DNA of 62,063 bases from contig DATKQM010000041.1 of the NCBI GenBank assembly GCA_035532735.1, positions 1 through 62,063 of the forward strand, given 5' to 3'. Under the pieces are notes generated by a model, which worked only from the letters and a program-made list of their open reading frames with translations, had not been told where the DNA came from and made no database searches. The stretch comes from Chersky-840 sp035532735 (lineage in GTDB: Bacteria > Actinomycetota > Acidimicrobiia > Acidimicrobiales > UBA8190). Positions 9,028 to 18,038 of the stretch are shown here, piece by piece (position 1 is the stretch's first letter; each line of letters begins with the position of its first letter). A program made the translations under genes and the position numbers.

Positions 9028-9951
9028 CTACTCGGTCGTGGCGCTCTGGGCGCGGGTATCGAGCCAGCGCCGGAACCCCGCTGCGTTGGAGTGGACCCCG
9101 TTGAGGGTGTCGAGCTTCTCGCGATGAACCTCGTCGACGTCGGAGATGTCAGTGGCGAAGGCGGCCTCGAGGGCCGCGGCGATGTCTCGCCCGTCGCGCC
9201 ACGCCTGTTCGGCCACTGCAGCCCACCGCCGCAGGGTCTCCTCCGCCTCGTCGAGGGTGGCGCCGGGTTCGGCCAGGAGGCCGTAGTGGGCGAGGGCCAG
9301 GCCGCTGGGCCGGCGGGCCGCGAAGCGGCGGAGCGAGGTGACGGCCAGGTCGAGGTCGAAGTCCGGCGGCGGAGTCGAGGGGCGCAACACTCCGGCGTCG
9401 GGCAGTCGGACCCCCACGGCGTCACCGGCGAACAGGACACCGCTCACCGAGTCATGGAGGGCCAGATGGTGCTTGGCGTGCCCCGGCGAGTCCACGGTGG
9501 TGAGGACCCGGTCAGGAGACACCCGGATCTCCTCGCCGTCGGCCAACACGTGGATCCTCTCCGGTGGCGTGGCGTCGAGACGGCCGTAGAGCGAGTCGAG
9601 GAGCGGACCGTAGACGCGCGAGGCCGAGTCGATGAGTCGCGTGGGATCGGCGAGATGACGGGCCCCTTTCTCGTGGACATAGACCGTGGCGGCGGGAAAG
9701 GCCCGGGCCACGTCACCCACACCGCCGGCGTGGTCGAGATGGATGTGGGTCACCGCCACCCCGGCCAGATCACCGGGGCTCACACCGAGCGCGTCGAGCG
9801 CGTCGAGCAGGACCCGGACCGAGCTCTGGCTGCCCGTCTCCACGAGGACCGGCGCGTCTCCTTGGACCAGGTAGCCGGCGGTCACCTTCTCCCACCCCCC
9901 GAGGAGGGTGTCGATCTCGATGATGCCCGGCGCGATCTCCGTGGCGCTCAT
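9028..9951 (-). CDS. MBL-fold metallo-hydrolase
   Basis: A 307-residue protein. The metal site motif THIHLDHAGG (HxHxDH) lies near residue 60, with further ligands in TTVDSPGHAKHHLAL, FAGDAVG and LAHYG. The C-terminal 90 residues are helical. The ATG (9951) overlaps the glucose dehydrogenase stop by 4 bases, so translation is coupled. The position directly after a sugar dehydrogenase suggests a lactonase, for example hydrolysing gluconolactone; this is inference. Other MBL roles such as thioesterase or glyoxalase are equally open from sequence alone. Confidence 0.87.
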   Translation of the reverse strand: MSATEIAPGIIEIDTLLGGWEKVTAGYLVQGDAPVLVETGSQSSVRVLLDALDALGVSPGDLAGVAVTHIHLDHAGGVGDVARAFPAATVYVHEKGARHLADPTRLIDSASRVYGPLLDSLYGRLDATPPERIHVLADGEEIRVSPDRVLTTVDSPGHAKHHLALHDSVSGVLFAGDAVGVRLPDAGVLRPSTPPPDFDLDLAVTSLRRFAARRPSGLALAHYGLLAEPGATLDEAEETLRRWAAVAEQAWRDGRDIAAALEAAFATDISDVDEVHREKLDTLNGVHSNAAGFRRWLDTRAQSATTE

Positions 9952-10994
9952 GTGCCGACCTCGATCACCACCTTCACGTCGTCGGGCCGTCGTGCCAAGG
10001 CGTCCTTCCATTCCTCGAGTGGTACCCGCCTCGTCACAAGCTTCGATATCCACGAACGGTCGGCTTTCATGAGCGCCGCCGCCGCGGCCTGGTAGTGGCG
10101 ATAGTTGGCGTTCACCGAGCCCACCACCGCCTGGTTCTCGAGGACCATCGACCGGTTGAGCATCGACGCGTCCACCTTCAGGGCGTGGCGCCCCGACGAG
10201 ACACCGGTGAGACAGGCCACGCCCCCGGCAGCGAGGTGCTCCATGGCGTCGAAGACGAGCGACGCCACGCCGGTGCACTCGATGACGACGTCGGGATGGG
10301 GACAAGAGTGCTCGATCCGACCGGTTTGGTAGGTGGCCCCGAGGGCGTGGACGAGGTCGGGCTTGGGGCCGGTCGTGACCTGGTCGAAGACATGGACATC
10401 AAGACCGCGCTCCACTCCCATCATCGCCGCGAGCAGACCGATGGGCCCCGCGCCCGTGACGACGACGGTCTGGGGGTCCCAGTGGGCCCGCCCGCCGATG
10501 CGGTCGACCTGCTCCCAGGCTTTGGCCACCACGCTGGTGGGCTCCATGAGCACCCCTAAGTTGCCGAGCCCGGGATCGATCTTCACGGCGTATTCGGGAT
10601 GCAGGCGGTAGCGCTCGGAGCAGTACCCGTCGTGGCTCTTGATGCCGTGCTCGGTGTACTGGCCGTTGTGACAGAAGTCCCACTCGCCCACCGCGCAATT
10701 CCCACAGGGGACTGGATCGGGGAGCCGGACGATACCGACGACGAGGTCCCCGGCCGCCACCGATGCCCCCGCCGGCGCCTCGACGACGCGGCCCAGCGAC
10801 TCATGGCCGAGGACCAGGCGGTCTCGTCCCGGCGGCGCCCACCCGTAGACACCCGACACGATCTCCATGTCGGTCCCGCACACCCCCACCGCCAGTCCCT
10901 CGACCAGGACCGTGCCGTCGGACGGAGGTGGTTCGTCGACGTCCTCGAGCCGGGCGGAGCCCGCCGTCAGGGGTTGCACCGTCAGCGCCTTCAT
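9948..10994 (-). CDS. glucose 1-dehydrogenase-like MDR protein
   Basis: A 348-residue zinc-dependent medium-chain dehydrogenase of the archaeal glucose dehydrogenase type. It has CGTD with a catalytic Cys (about residue 39), GHESLGRV (catalytic His-Glu), and a lobe loop with PCGNC and a third Cys in WDFCHNG. The nucleotide-binding motif is VVTGAGPIGLLAA. Members oxidise D-glucose or related aldoses to lactones with NAD(P)+. Start and stop overlap the neighbours by 4 bases on both sides, between GH15 (source of glucose) and the MBL-fold protein. Confidence 0.88.
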   Translation of the reverse strand: MKALTVQPLTAGSARLEDVDEPPPSDGTVLVEGLAVGVCGTDMEIVSGVYGWAPPGRDRLVLGHESLGRVVEAPAGASVAAGDLVVGIVRLPDPVPCGNCAVGEWDFCHNGQYTEHGIKSHDGYCSERYRLHPEYAVKIDPGLGNLGVLMEPTSVVAKAWEQVDRIGGRAHWDPQTVVVTGAGPIGLLAAMMGVERGLDVHVFDQVTTGPKPDLVHALGATYQTGRIEHSCPHPDVVIECTGVASLVFDAMEHLAAGGVACLTGVSSGRHALKVDASMLNRSMVLENQAVVGSVNANYRHYQAAAAALMKADRSWISKLVTRRVPLEEWKDALARRPDDVKVVIEVGT

Positions 10995-12970
10995 CGCGCC
11001 CGCCTCCTCTTGGGGGTCGCCGCCGTGGCGTCCGCCGATCGGGCACCGGGGGTGGGCTCGGCGCGCTTGCGTCGGCCGTAGGGGGACCGGGCTCGACGGG
11101 GCGAGACGAGCCCGTGCATCGAGGTCGTCCGTCCCGACCACCTGCCGGCGTTGCGGACGAGGTGTTCGTCGGCCACGACCTGATCCTCCATCGCGGGGTG
11201 CCCCGACAGGTTGTACGCGGCGTTCACGAGCGAGACGTGCGAGAAGGCCTGGGGGAAGTTCCCCACCAGACGTCGCGCTCGGACATCGTACTCCTCGGCG
11301 AGCAATCCCAGGTCGTTGCGCAGCCCGATGAGCCGGTCGAGCATGGCATGGGCGTCGTCATAACGGCCGATCAAGTGTAGGCAGTCGGCCATCCAGAACG
11401 AGCACGCCAGAAAGGCACCCTCATGACCGGTGAGCCCGTCCACGGCCCCGGTGTCCTGGGTCTTGTAGCGCAACACGAAGCCGTCCTCGGTGAGACCGCG
11501 CTCGATGACCTCCACGGTGGAACGCACCCGCTCGTCACTGGGAGGTAGGAAGCCGACGAGCGGGATCATGAGGAGGCTGGCGTCGAGAGCGTCGGACCCG
11601 TAGTACTGGGTGAAGGCACCGACGTCCGCGTTGTACCCCTTGGTGCACACCTCGTCGTGGATGCGGTCGCGCAGCGCACGCCATTGCTCCAGGGGGCCGT
11701 CGAGCCCGAAGTCCTCGACGGTGCGAACGGCGCGGTCCACCGCCACCCAGGCCATGACCTTGGAGTGGGTGAAGTGCCGACGCGGGCCGCGCACCTCCCA
11801 GATGCCCTCATCGGGCTCCTCCCAGTGCTTGGTCACGAAGTCCACCAGCGCGATCTGGAGGTCCCAGGCCGAGGCGCTGAGCGCGCTCCCCACCCCACAA
11901 GCCTCGAAGAGCGCGGAGAGGACCTCGCCGTAGACGTCGAGTTGGAACTGGCCCGACGCGGCGTTGCCCACCCGGACCGGGACCGATCCCTCGTACCCCG
12001 GCAACCAGTCGATCTCCCACTCGTTGAGACGGCGCTCCCCGGCGGGGCCGTACATGATCTGGAGCTGGGTGACGTCTCCCGCCGCGGCGCGTAGTAGCCA
12101 GTCGCGCCAGGCCAGGGCCTCCTCGTGGAATCCCCCCCGCATGAGCGACTCGAGCGTCAGGGTGGCGTCACGGAGCCAGCAGTAGCGGTAGTCCCAGTTT
12201 CGCTCGCCCCCCAGTGTCTCGGGCAGCGACGTGGTGGGGGCGGCCACGATCCCGCCCGTGGGCTGGTAGGTGAGGGCCTTCAAGGTGATGAGCGAGCGCA
12301 TCACCGGCTCGCGCCACTCCCCTTCGAAGGTGCAGGTGGCGGACCAGTCCTCCCACCACATCTGGGTGTCATGCACCGCGTAGCTGGCGTCGACGGGACG
12401 GGGCGCGGGCTCGTGGCTGGGATACCAAGTGAGCACGAAGGGGATGTGCTCCGTCGCCGACAACGTGAAGTCCGCCACCGTCGTCATGTCCTCGCCCCAG
12501 GTTTCGATCGGGGTCCACAACGCCAGTGCGTCGGGGCCGGCGACGGCGCACAGCAACCCGTCGGCGCGCCGCACCCAGGGCACCATCGACCCGTAGCCGA
12601 AGCGGATGACAAGGTCCATGCGCATGGCCACCTCGCCCCGGACGGCTTCGACCATGCGGACCACCTGGGGGTGGTTCTCGCGGATGGGCATGCAGTCGAT
12701 CACCTTGGTGATGCCGTCGGCGGTCTCGAATTCGGTCTCGAGAACGAGCGAGTCACCTCGGTAGCGGCGCCGGACCTCGTAGTCATCGGTGACGGGCGCG
12801 ATGCGCCAGTAGCCGTGTGTGTCGGTGCCGAGCAATTGGGCGAAGCAGGCGTCGGAATCGAACCGGGGCAGACAGAGCCAGTCGATCGACCCGTTGCGAC
12901 CGACGAGTCCCACCGTGTGGAGGTCCCCGATGATCCCGTAGTCCTCCATCGGCAACGCCACGGGGGCCAT
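10991..12970 (-). CDS. glycoside hydrolase family 15 (glucoamylase/trehalase-like)
   Basis: A 659-residue GH15 protein, usual length. The N-terminal beta-sandwich begins EDYGIIGDLHTVGLVGRNGSI. The (alpha/alpha)6 barrel contains NWDYRYCWLRDATL (first catalytic-acid region) and LLAEEYD, whose Glu fits the second catalytic residue. The C-terminal 50 residues are Arg/Pro rich. A strong ribosome binding site (gggggag) precedes ATG 12970. It releases glucose from alpha-glucans or trehalose; actinobacterial members include trehalases. Coupled glucose dehydrogenase follows, and MarP lies 64 bases upstream on the same strand. Confidence 0.92.
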   Translation of the reverse strand: MAPVALPMEDYGIIGDLHTVGLVGRNGSIDWLCLPRFDSDACFAQLLGTDTHGYWRIAPVTDDYEVRRRYRGDSLVLETEFETADGITKVIDCMPIRENHPQVVRMVEAVRGEVAMRMDLVIRFGYGSMVPWVRRADGLLCAVAGPDALALWTPIETWGEDMTTVADFTLSATEHIPFVLTWYPSHEPAPRPVDASYAVHDTQMWWEDWSATCTFEGEWREPVMRSLITLKALTYQPTGGIVAAPTTSLPETLGGERNWDYRYCWLRDATLTLESLMRGGFHEEALAWRDWLLRAAAGDVTQLQIMYGPAGERRLNEWEIDWLPGYEGSVPVRVGNAASGQFQLDVYGEVLSALFEACGVGSALSASAWDLQIALVDFVTKHWEEPDEGIWEVRGPRRHFTHSKVMAWVAVDRAVRTVEDFGLDGPLEQWRALRDRIHDEVCTKGYNADVGAFTQYYGSDALDASLLMIPLVGFLPPSDERVRSTVEVIERGLTEDGFVLRYKTQDTGAVDGLTGHEGAFLACSFWMADCLHLIGRYDDAHAMLDRLIGLRNDLGLLAEEYDVRARRLVGNFPQAFSHVSLVNAAYNLSGHPAMEDQVVADEHLVRNAGRWSGRTTSMHGLVSPRRARSPYGRRKRAEPTPGARSADATAATPKRRRAR

Positions 12971-13033
12971 TCTTACTCCCCCCTCTGCGGTGGCGGGGAG
13001 GCGGGCGGGGGAGGCAGACGGTGGAGGCGAGGC

Positions 13034-14221
13034 CTACGAGACGCAGCTGCCTGTGCTCACGGTCTGGTTCTTGGCCTGGGCGTGGGCGACATCGGCGCTG
13101 ACCGCCGGCATGGCGAGCGCGTAGCCGACGTTCGGGTTCGAGGTCGAGCGGGCGAAGACGACGCCGATGACGGTGCCGTCCGCCACGCCCGGGTCGCCCG
13201 ACGCCACCAGGGGGCCACCGGAGTTGCCCGGTTGGACCACGGCGTCGAGCTGGTAGATCTCGCGCGTCGTCTGCGAGCTCCCGTAGATGTCGAGCCCGAC
13301 AGCCTCGAAGGCCGCCGCCACGCCGGCCTTGCGGGGGGTGAGGGGGCCTCCCCCGGGATATCCGAGCACGACACCGGTCGTCCCTCGGGCCACCAGGGTG
13401 GTGTCGACGGGGAGCACGGCATCGGGGAGCCCGTGGACGCGCAACACGGCGATGTCGAGCCTGGGGTCGAACAGAGCCACCGACGTGGCGTGGCGGCCGG
13501 ATGAGTCGATGACGAACGGCGCCGCGATCCCCGCCACGACATGCGCGTTGGTGACGACGAGCCCCGGTGCGACCACGAACCCCGATCCTTCTTGGATCAC
13601 TCCGCATCCTGACCCCGCCACCTGGACCGTCGACCCCTCGGCCCGAAGCACTGCGGCGCGCGCTGACGCGTCGGTGGGCAGCGACACCGGGGCCGCGGTC
13701 TGGGGTGGGAGCCCGGTGAAGACGACGGGGAAGCCGTTCTGGGCGAGGAATCGCTCCACCCCCGCGAAGACGGTCGGGATGGGCGGTAGCACGCCGTCGA
13801 GGGCCCGGACGATGCGCGACTGCTGCAGCGACCGGTCGAGCGAGGCGAACTGGCTGCCCTGGAGGAGGATCGCCACCACCCACGTGACGATGAGCGCCAC
13901 GGCCACGGCCACGGCCACACCGAAGACCGAGTCGGCGGACCCGAGGCGCAGGCGCTGGAGGAGTCGCCCCGAACGAGCCCCGAGCAACCGGCCCAGGCCA
14001 CCGACGATGGTGGCCACGCCGATCAGGACGGCAAGAGCGACGAGTGTCTGGGCGGATCGTCCGTGCACCGCCCTCGCCACCGGCGGTGCCAGCAGCGCAC
14101 CCAGGACAAGGCCCAACAAGAGGCCCCCGAAGGTGAGCACCTGCATGGCGGCGCCGAGCCGGAGCCCGTGGATACCCGACAGCGCCACGATGACGAGCAA
14201 CACGTAGTCGACCCAGTTCAC
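13034..14221 (-). CDS. MarP-family membrane serine protease (CvpA + trypsin-like)
   Basis: A 395-residue protein, like mycobacterial MarP. Residues 1-125 hold four membrane helices of the CvpA type (NWVDYVLLVIVALSGIHG and following). Residues about 190-395 form a periplasmic chymotrypsin-fold protease with the catalytic triad His in TNAHVV, Asp in RLDIAVL and Ser in GNSGGP. Two Cys (in GSGCGV and near the C terminus) may form a disulfide. GTG 14221 is preceded by gggggagg about 9 bases upstream. MarP is needed for acid and cell-wall stress resistance in mycobacteria; that role here is by homology. Confidence 0.92.
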   Translation of the reverse strand: MNWVDYVLLVIVALSGIHGLRLGAAMQVLTFGGLLLGLVLGALLAPPVARAVHGRSAQTLVALAVLIGVATIVGGLGRLLGARSGRLLQRLRLGSADSVFGVAVAVAVALIVTWVVAILLQGSQFASLDRSLQQSRIVRALDGVLPPIPTVFAGVERFLAQNGFPVVFTGLPPQTAAPVSLPTDASARAAVLRAEGSTVQVAGSGCGVIQEGSGFVVAPGLVVTNAHVVAGIAAPFVIDSSGRHATSVALFDPRLDIAVLRVHGLPDAVLPVDTTLVARGTTGVVLGYPGGGPLTPRKAGVAAAFEAVGLDIYGSSQTTREIYQLDAVVQPGNSGGPLVASGDPGVADGTVIGVVFARSTSNPNVGYALAMPAVSADVAHAQAKNQTVSTGSCVS

Positions 14222-14315
14222 TTCCGTAGATCCTCCCCCACAGGCGGGACCCGGCATGCGCACCCCTCCCGGCGACGGTTTAGGGTGACGTCGGGAAACG
14301 AGCGGGAGGCAGGTC

Positions 14316-15689
14316 GTGGCCGAGATCGTCGAATTGCTCGCCGACGTCGTGGGTGCCGCCAACGTCCTCGCCGGCGACGACGTCTCTCCCGACTACGGCC
14401 ATGACGAGGCCCTCAGCGCCACACCCAGCGTGCCACTGGCCGTTGTCCGGCCGGGGTCCACGGCTGAGGTGGCGGCCGTGCTCAAGCTCGCCGATGAGCT
14501 CGGCCTGCCCGTGACCGCGCGGGGCAGCGGGACCGGGCTCTCGGGCGGCGCCATCTCGCCCCCCGACGGGATCCTGGTCTCGTTCGAACGGATGAAGGCG
14601 ATCCTCGAGATCGATCTGGACAACCACGTGGCCGTGGTCCAGCCCGGCCTGACCCTCGAAGACCTCAACACCGCCCTCGCCGTCCACGGGCTCGTCTACC
14701 CGGTGTTCCCCGGTGAGTCGAGCGCGTCATTGGGGGGCAACGTGGCCACCAATGCCGGGGGGATGCGGGCCATCAAGTACGGCGTGACCCGCCATCACGT
14801 CCTCGGCCTCGAGGCGGTCCTGGCCAACGGCGACGTGATCCGGACCGGTGGGAAGTTCGTGAAGACGTCCACGGGCTATGACCTCACCCAACTGCTCGTC
14901 GGGTCCGAGGGGACCTTGGCCCTTGTCACCGAGGCGACGCTCAAGCTCCATCCCCGGCTTCCCCACGCGACGACGGTGCTCGCCCCCTTCACTACGCTCG
15001 ACGAGGTCACCGCGGCCGTCCCGCGCATCGTCGCCAGCGGGATCGGGCCGCTCATCTTGGAGTACGTCGACATGATCACCATGGCGGCCATCACGGCCAA
15101 TGTCGGCCTCGACCTCGGCATCCCCGAGTCGGTGCGAGACGCCGCGCTCGCCTATCTCGTGATCGTGCTCGAGAGCACCCACGAGGCGCGCCTCGACGAC
15201 GACGTGGCGTCGCTCGGCGAGTTGCTGGTGGAGCTCGGTGCCATGGAGGTCTATGTCCTTCCTCGCCAGGCCGCCACCCAGCTCATCACAGCGCGCGAAC
15301 AAGCCTTCTTCGTGGCCAAGGCGCACGGGGCCGACGACATCGTGGACCTGGTCGTGCCGCGCGCGGCGATCCCGGAGTACATGGTGGCGGTGGCGGCCAT
15401 CGCCAAGGAGCACGGGGCACTGATCACCGGGTGCGGGCACGTGGGCGACGGCAACGTCCATCTGTCGGTGTTCCAGCCCGATCCCGGCCAGCGCACCGAC
15501 GTCTTGCGGGCGGTCTTCCGGGCCGGCATGGCCCTCGGGGGTGCCATCTCGGGTGAGCACGGTATCGGCACGGAGAAGAAGAAGTACTTCCTCGAGCTCG
15601 AGGATCCCGTGAAGATCGACCTTATGCGGGCCGTCAAGCGTGCCTTCGATCCCAACGGCATCCTCGGCCCCGGCAACCTCCTCGACTGA
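14316..15689 (+). CDS. FAD-linked 2-hydroxyacid dehydrogenase (GlcD type)
   Basis: A 457-residue protein. The FAD_binding_4 domain (about 40-180) has RGSGTGLSGGA and PGESSASLGGNVATNAGG. The C-terminal domain (about 215-457) has GHVGDGNVHLS and GEHGIGTEKKKY, the active-site region of glycolate oxidase GlcD and D-lactate dehydrogenases. It oxidises a D-2-hydroxyacid to a 2-oxoacid; the substrate is not determined. GTG 14316 follows the ribosome binding site gggaggc. It is divergent from marP (94 bases) and 19 bases upstream of the ThDP enzyme, probably in one operon. Confidence 0.92.
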   Translation: MAEIVELLADVVGAANVLAGDDVSPDYGHDEALSATPSVPLAVVRPGSTAEVAAVLKLADELGLPVTARGSGTGLSGGAISPPDGILVSFERMKAILEIDLDNHVAVVQPGLTLEDLNTALAVHGLVYPVFPGESSASLGGNVATNAGGMRAIKYGVTRHHVLGLEAVLANGDVIRTGGKFVKTSTGYDLTQLLVGSEGTLALVTEATLKLHPRLPHATTVLAPFTTLDEVTAAVPRIVASGIGPLILEYVDMITMAAITANVGLDLGIPESVRDAALAYLVIVLESTHEARLDDDVASLGELLVELGAMEVYVLPRQAATQLITAREQAFFVAKAHGADDIVDLVVPRAAIPEYMVAVAAIAKEHGALITGCGHVGDGNVHLSVFQPDPGQRTDVLRAVFRAGMALGGAISGEHGIGTEKKKYFLELEDPVKIDLMRAVKRAFDPNGILGPGNLLD

Positions 15690-15708
15690 CACGAAGAACT
15701 GAGACCTC

Positions 15709-17256
15709 ATGAACGGCGCCCAAGCACTCATCCGGACCTTCGTCGGCAGCGGTGTCGACGTCTGTTTCGCCAATCCCGGGACCTCGGAGATGCACTTCGT
15801 GGCCGCCCTCGACGACGTCCCGGAGATGCGCGCCGTCCTCGGGTTGTTCGAAGGGGTCGTGACCGGCGCGGCCGACGGCTACGGCCGAATGGCGGGGAAG
15901 CCGGCGGCCACGTTGCTGCACCTCGGACCGGGACTGGGCAACGGCATCGCCAATCTCCACAACGCCCGGCGGGCCCGGACCCCCGTCGTGAACGTGGTGG
16001 GTGACCACGCCACCAACCACATCGCCTACGACCCTCCGCTCACCTCCGACATCGAGAGCCTGGCCCGGCCCGTCTCGACTTGGTTCCGGTCCTCGGTGCG
16101 CGCCGACGCACTGGCCGGTGACGCCGTCGCCGCCGTCCAGGGTGCGTACGGCCCTCCCGGTGGGGTGGCCACGCTGGTGGTACCGGCCGACCTGTCCTGG
16201 CAGGAAGCGGGAGAGCCGACCACCAGTCGACCCGGGCCCGAGCTCGAGACGGTGGCCGAGGACGCCGTAATGCGCGCCGCGAAGGCCCTGGGGTCAGGTG
16301 AGCCGGCCGTGCTCCTCGTGGGTGGCAACGCCGTGCGCGAGCGGGGCCTCGTGGCGGCCGGTCGCGTCGTCGCCAGCAGCGGCGCCAAGCTCCTGGGCGA
16401 GACCTTCCCGGCCCGGCTCGAGCGCGGCGCGGGAATCCCCGCCGTCGAGCGGCTCGGCTACCTCGCCGAATTCACCATCGCGCAGCTCCAAGGAGCCAAG
16501 CATCTCGTCCTGGCCGACGCGCGTGCCCCGGTGTCGTTCTTCGCCTATCCGGGCATACCCGGGTATCTGGTTCCCGAGGGATGTGAGGTCCACACCCTCG
16601 CCATGGGATCCGACGACGTGGTCGGCGCGCTCGAAGCGCTCGCCGACGCGTTGGGAGCCGCGCCTGACGCGGCCCTTCGTCAACCGCCGGCGCGCCCCGA
16701 TCGACCCACCGGTGCGCTCAACGCCCAGACGATGGCGGCCGCCATCGGGGCCCTGCTCCCTGAGCGGGCCATCGTGAGCGACGAGGGCAACACCTCTGGC
16801 CTCTTCGTGTCCGGTGCGACCGCCGGCGCGCCGCCCCATGACTGGTTGTGTCTCACCGGAGGAGCCATCGGCCAGGGCCTTCCCGTCGCCACGGGCGCGG
16901 CAGTGGCTTGTCCGGACCGACCGGTGTTGTCGCTCGAGGCCGACGGCAGCGCCATGTACACCCTTCAATCCCTGTGGACCCAGGTGCGCGAGAACCTCGA
17001 CGTGACGACGGTCATCATCAACAACGGCTCCTACGCCATCCTCGAGCTCGAGCTCAGCCGGGTGGGGGCGGGCGATCCGGGACCGCGCGCCCGGAGCATG
17101 TTGGATCTCAAGCGTCCCGACCTCGACTTCGTCGCCCTGGCCTCGGGCATGGGCGTCCCCGCCACCCGGGCCGACACCGCCGAGGAGTTCACGACACAGC
17201 TCGAGCGCGCCTTCTCCACTCCCGGCCCCGCGCTCGTCGAGGCCGTCCTCCGCTGA
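15709..17256 (+). CDS. ThDP-dependent enzyme, acetolactate synthase/benzoylformate decarboxylase-like
   Basis: A 515-residue protein of normal family length. The N-terminal pyrimidine-binding domain has the conserved Glu in LFEGVVTGAADGYGRM. The central domain follows, then the pyrophosphate-binding domain (about 345-515) with EADGSAMYTLQSLWTQ and INNGSYAIL. The usual GDGS is ADGS. Homologues are often named acetolactate synthase large subunit, but no small subunit is nearby. Following a 2-hydroxyacid dehydrogenase suggests it decarboxylates or ligates the 2-oxoacid product, by inference. Confidence 0.87.
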   Translation: MNGAQALIRTFVGSGVDVCFANPGTSEMHFVAALDDVPEMRAVLGLFEGVVTGAADGYGRMAGKPAATLLHLGPGLGNGIANLHNARRARTPVVNVVGDHATNHIAYDPPLTSDIESLARPVSTWFRSSVRADALAGDAVAAVQGAYGPPGGVATLVVPADLSWQEAGEPTTSRPGPELETVAEDAVMRAAKALGSGEPAVLLVGGNAVRERGLVAAGRVVASSGAKLLGETFPARLERGAGIPAVERLGYLAEFTIAQLQGAKHLVLADARAPVSFFAYPGIPGYLVPEGCEVHTLAMGSDDVVGALEALADALGAAPDAALRQPPARPDRPTGALNAQTMAAAIGALLPERAIVSDEGNTSGLFVSGATAGAPPHDWLCLTGGAIGQGLPVATGAAVACPDRPVLSLEADGSAMYTLQSLWTQVRENLDVTTVIINNGSYAILELELSRVGAGDPGPRARSMLDLKRPDLDFVALASGMGVPATRADTAEEFTTQLERAFSTPGPALVEAVLR

Positions 17257-17288
17257 CGAGCTTCGTCGTTCCGGGGTCGAGGCCCGAC

Positions 17289-18038
17289 GTGGCCACCGGT
17301 TCGATCGACCTGAACGCGGATGTCGGCGAGGGCGCCGCGGGTGACGACGTCGTCCTCGGCCAGGTAACGAGCGCCAGCGTGGCGTGCGGTGTCCACGCCG
17401 GGGACATCGACACCATGCGTCGGACCGTCGAGACCGCGGCGCGACACGGCGTCGTCATCGGGGCCCATCCGTCGTACCCCGACCGGGAGGGATTCGGCCG
17501 CCGCCGGATGGACATCGCCCCGGCCCGGATCACCGAGGAGGTCCTCTCGCAGCTGTCCGTGCTGGTGGCGGTGGCCGAAGAGTGCGGGACCCGGGTGCGC
17601 TACGTGAAGCCCCACGGCGCGCTCTATCTCCGGATGGCCCACGACGAGGCGTGTGCCCGGGCCGTGGCCGCGGCGGTCATCCAGTCCGGCAACCTGGTAC
17701 TCCTGGCACCGGCGGGGACCGGCGCGGTCGAGGTGGCCGGGTCGATGGGAGTGACCGTCGCCACGGAGGCCTTCGCCGATCGGGCCTACACGCGCCACGG
17801 ACGCCTGGTACCACGTACGGAGCAGGGCGCGGTGCTCGAGGATCCCGTGGAGGTGACACGACGTGCCACCACCATCGCCCTCGACCATCGGGTCACCGCC
17901 ATTGATGGGACCCTCGTCGAGCTCGTGGCCTCGTCGATCTGCGTCCACGGCGACACCCCGGGCGCGGCGGGGATGGCCAGGCGCGTCCGAGTCGCGCTCG
18001 AGGGCCTCGGAATCACGCTGCGGCCTTTCGCGGTGTGA
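17289..18038 (+). CDS. pxpA: 5-oxoprolinase subunit A (LamB/YcsF family)
   Basis: A 249-residue protein. It has the hallmark DLNADVGEG at the start, VACGVHAGD, VIGAHPSYPDREGFGRR and RYVKPHGALY. PxpA with PxpB and PxpC hydrolyses 5-oxoproline to glutamate using ATP. GTG 17289 is the start closest to the conserved N terminus; an upstream start in the 32-base gap is possible. The stop overlaps the start of the PxpB-PxpC fusion by 4 bases (GTGA). Confidence 0.95.
   Translation: MATGSIDLNADVGEGAAGDDVVLGQVTSASVACGVHAGDIDTMRRTVETAARHGVVIGAHPSYPDREGFGRRRMDIAPARITEEVLSQLSVLVAVAEECGTRVRYVKPHGALYLRMAHDEACARAVAAAVIQSGNLVLLAPAGTGAVEVAGSMGVTVATEAFADRAYTRHGRLVPRTEQGAVLEDPVEVTRRATTIALDHRVTAIDGTLVELVASSICVHGDTPGAAGMARRVRVALEGLGITLRPFAV

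Noticed and set aside
15709..17256. Acetolactate synthase (ilvB) for branched-chain amino acids.
   Set aside because: No small subunit or ilv genes are nearby, and the neighbouring gene is a 2-hydroxyacid dehydrogenase. A catabolic 2-oxoacid role is equally likely, so no symbol is given.
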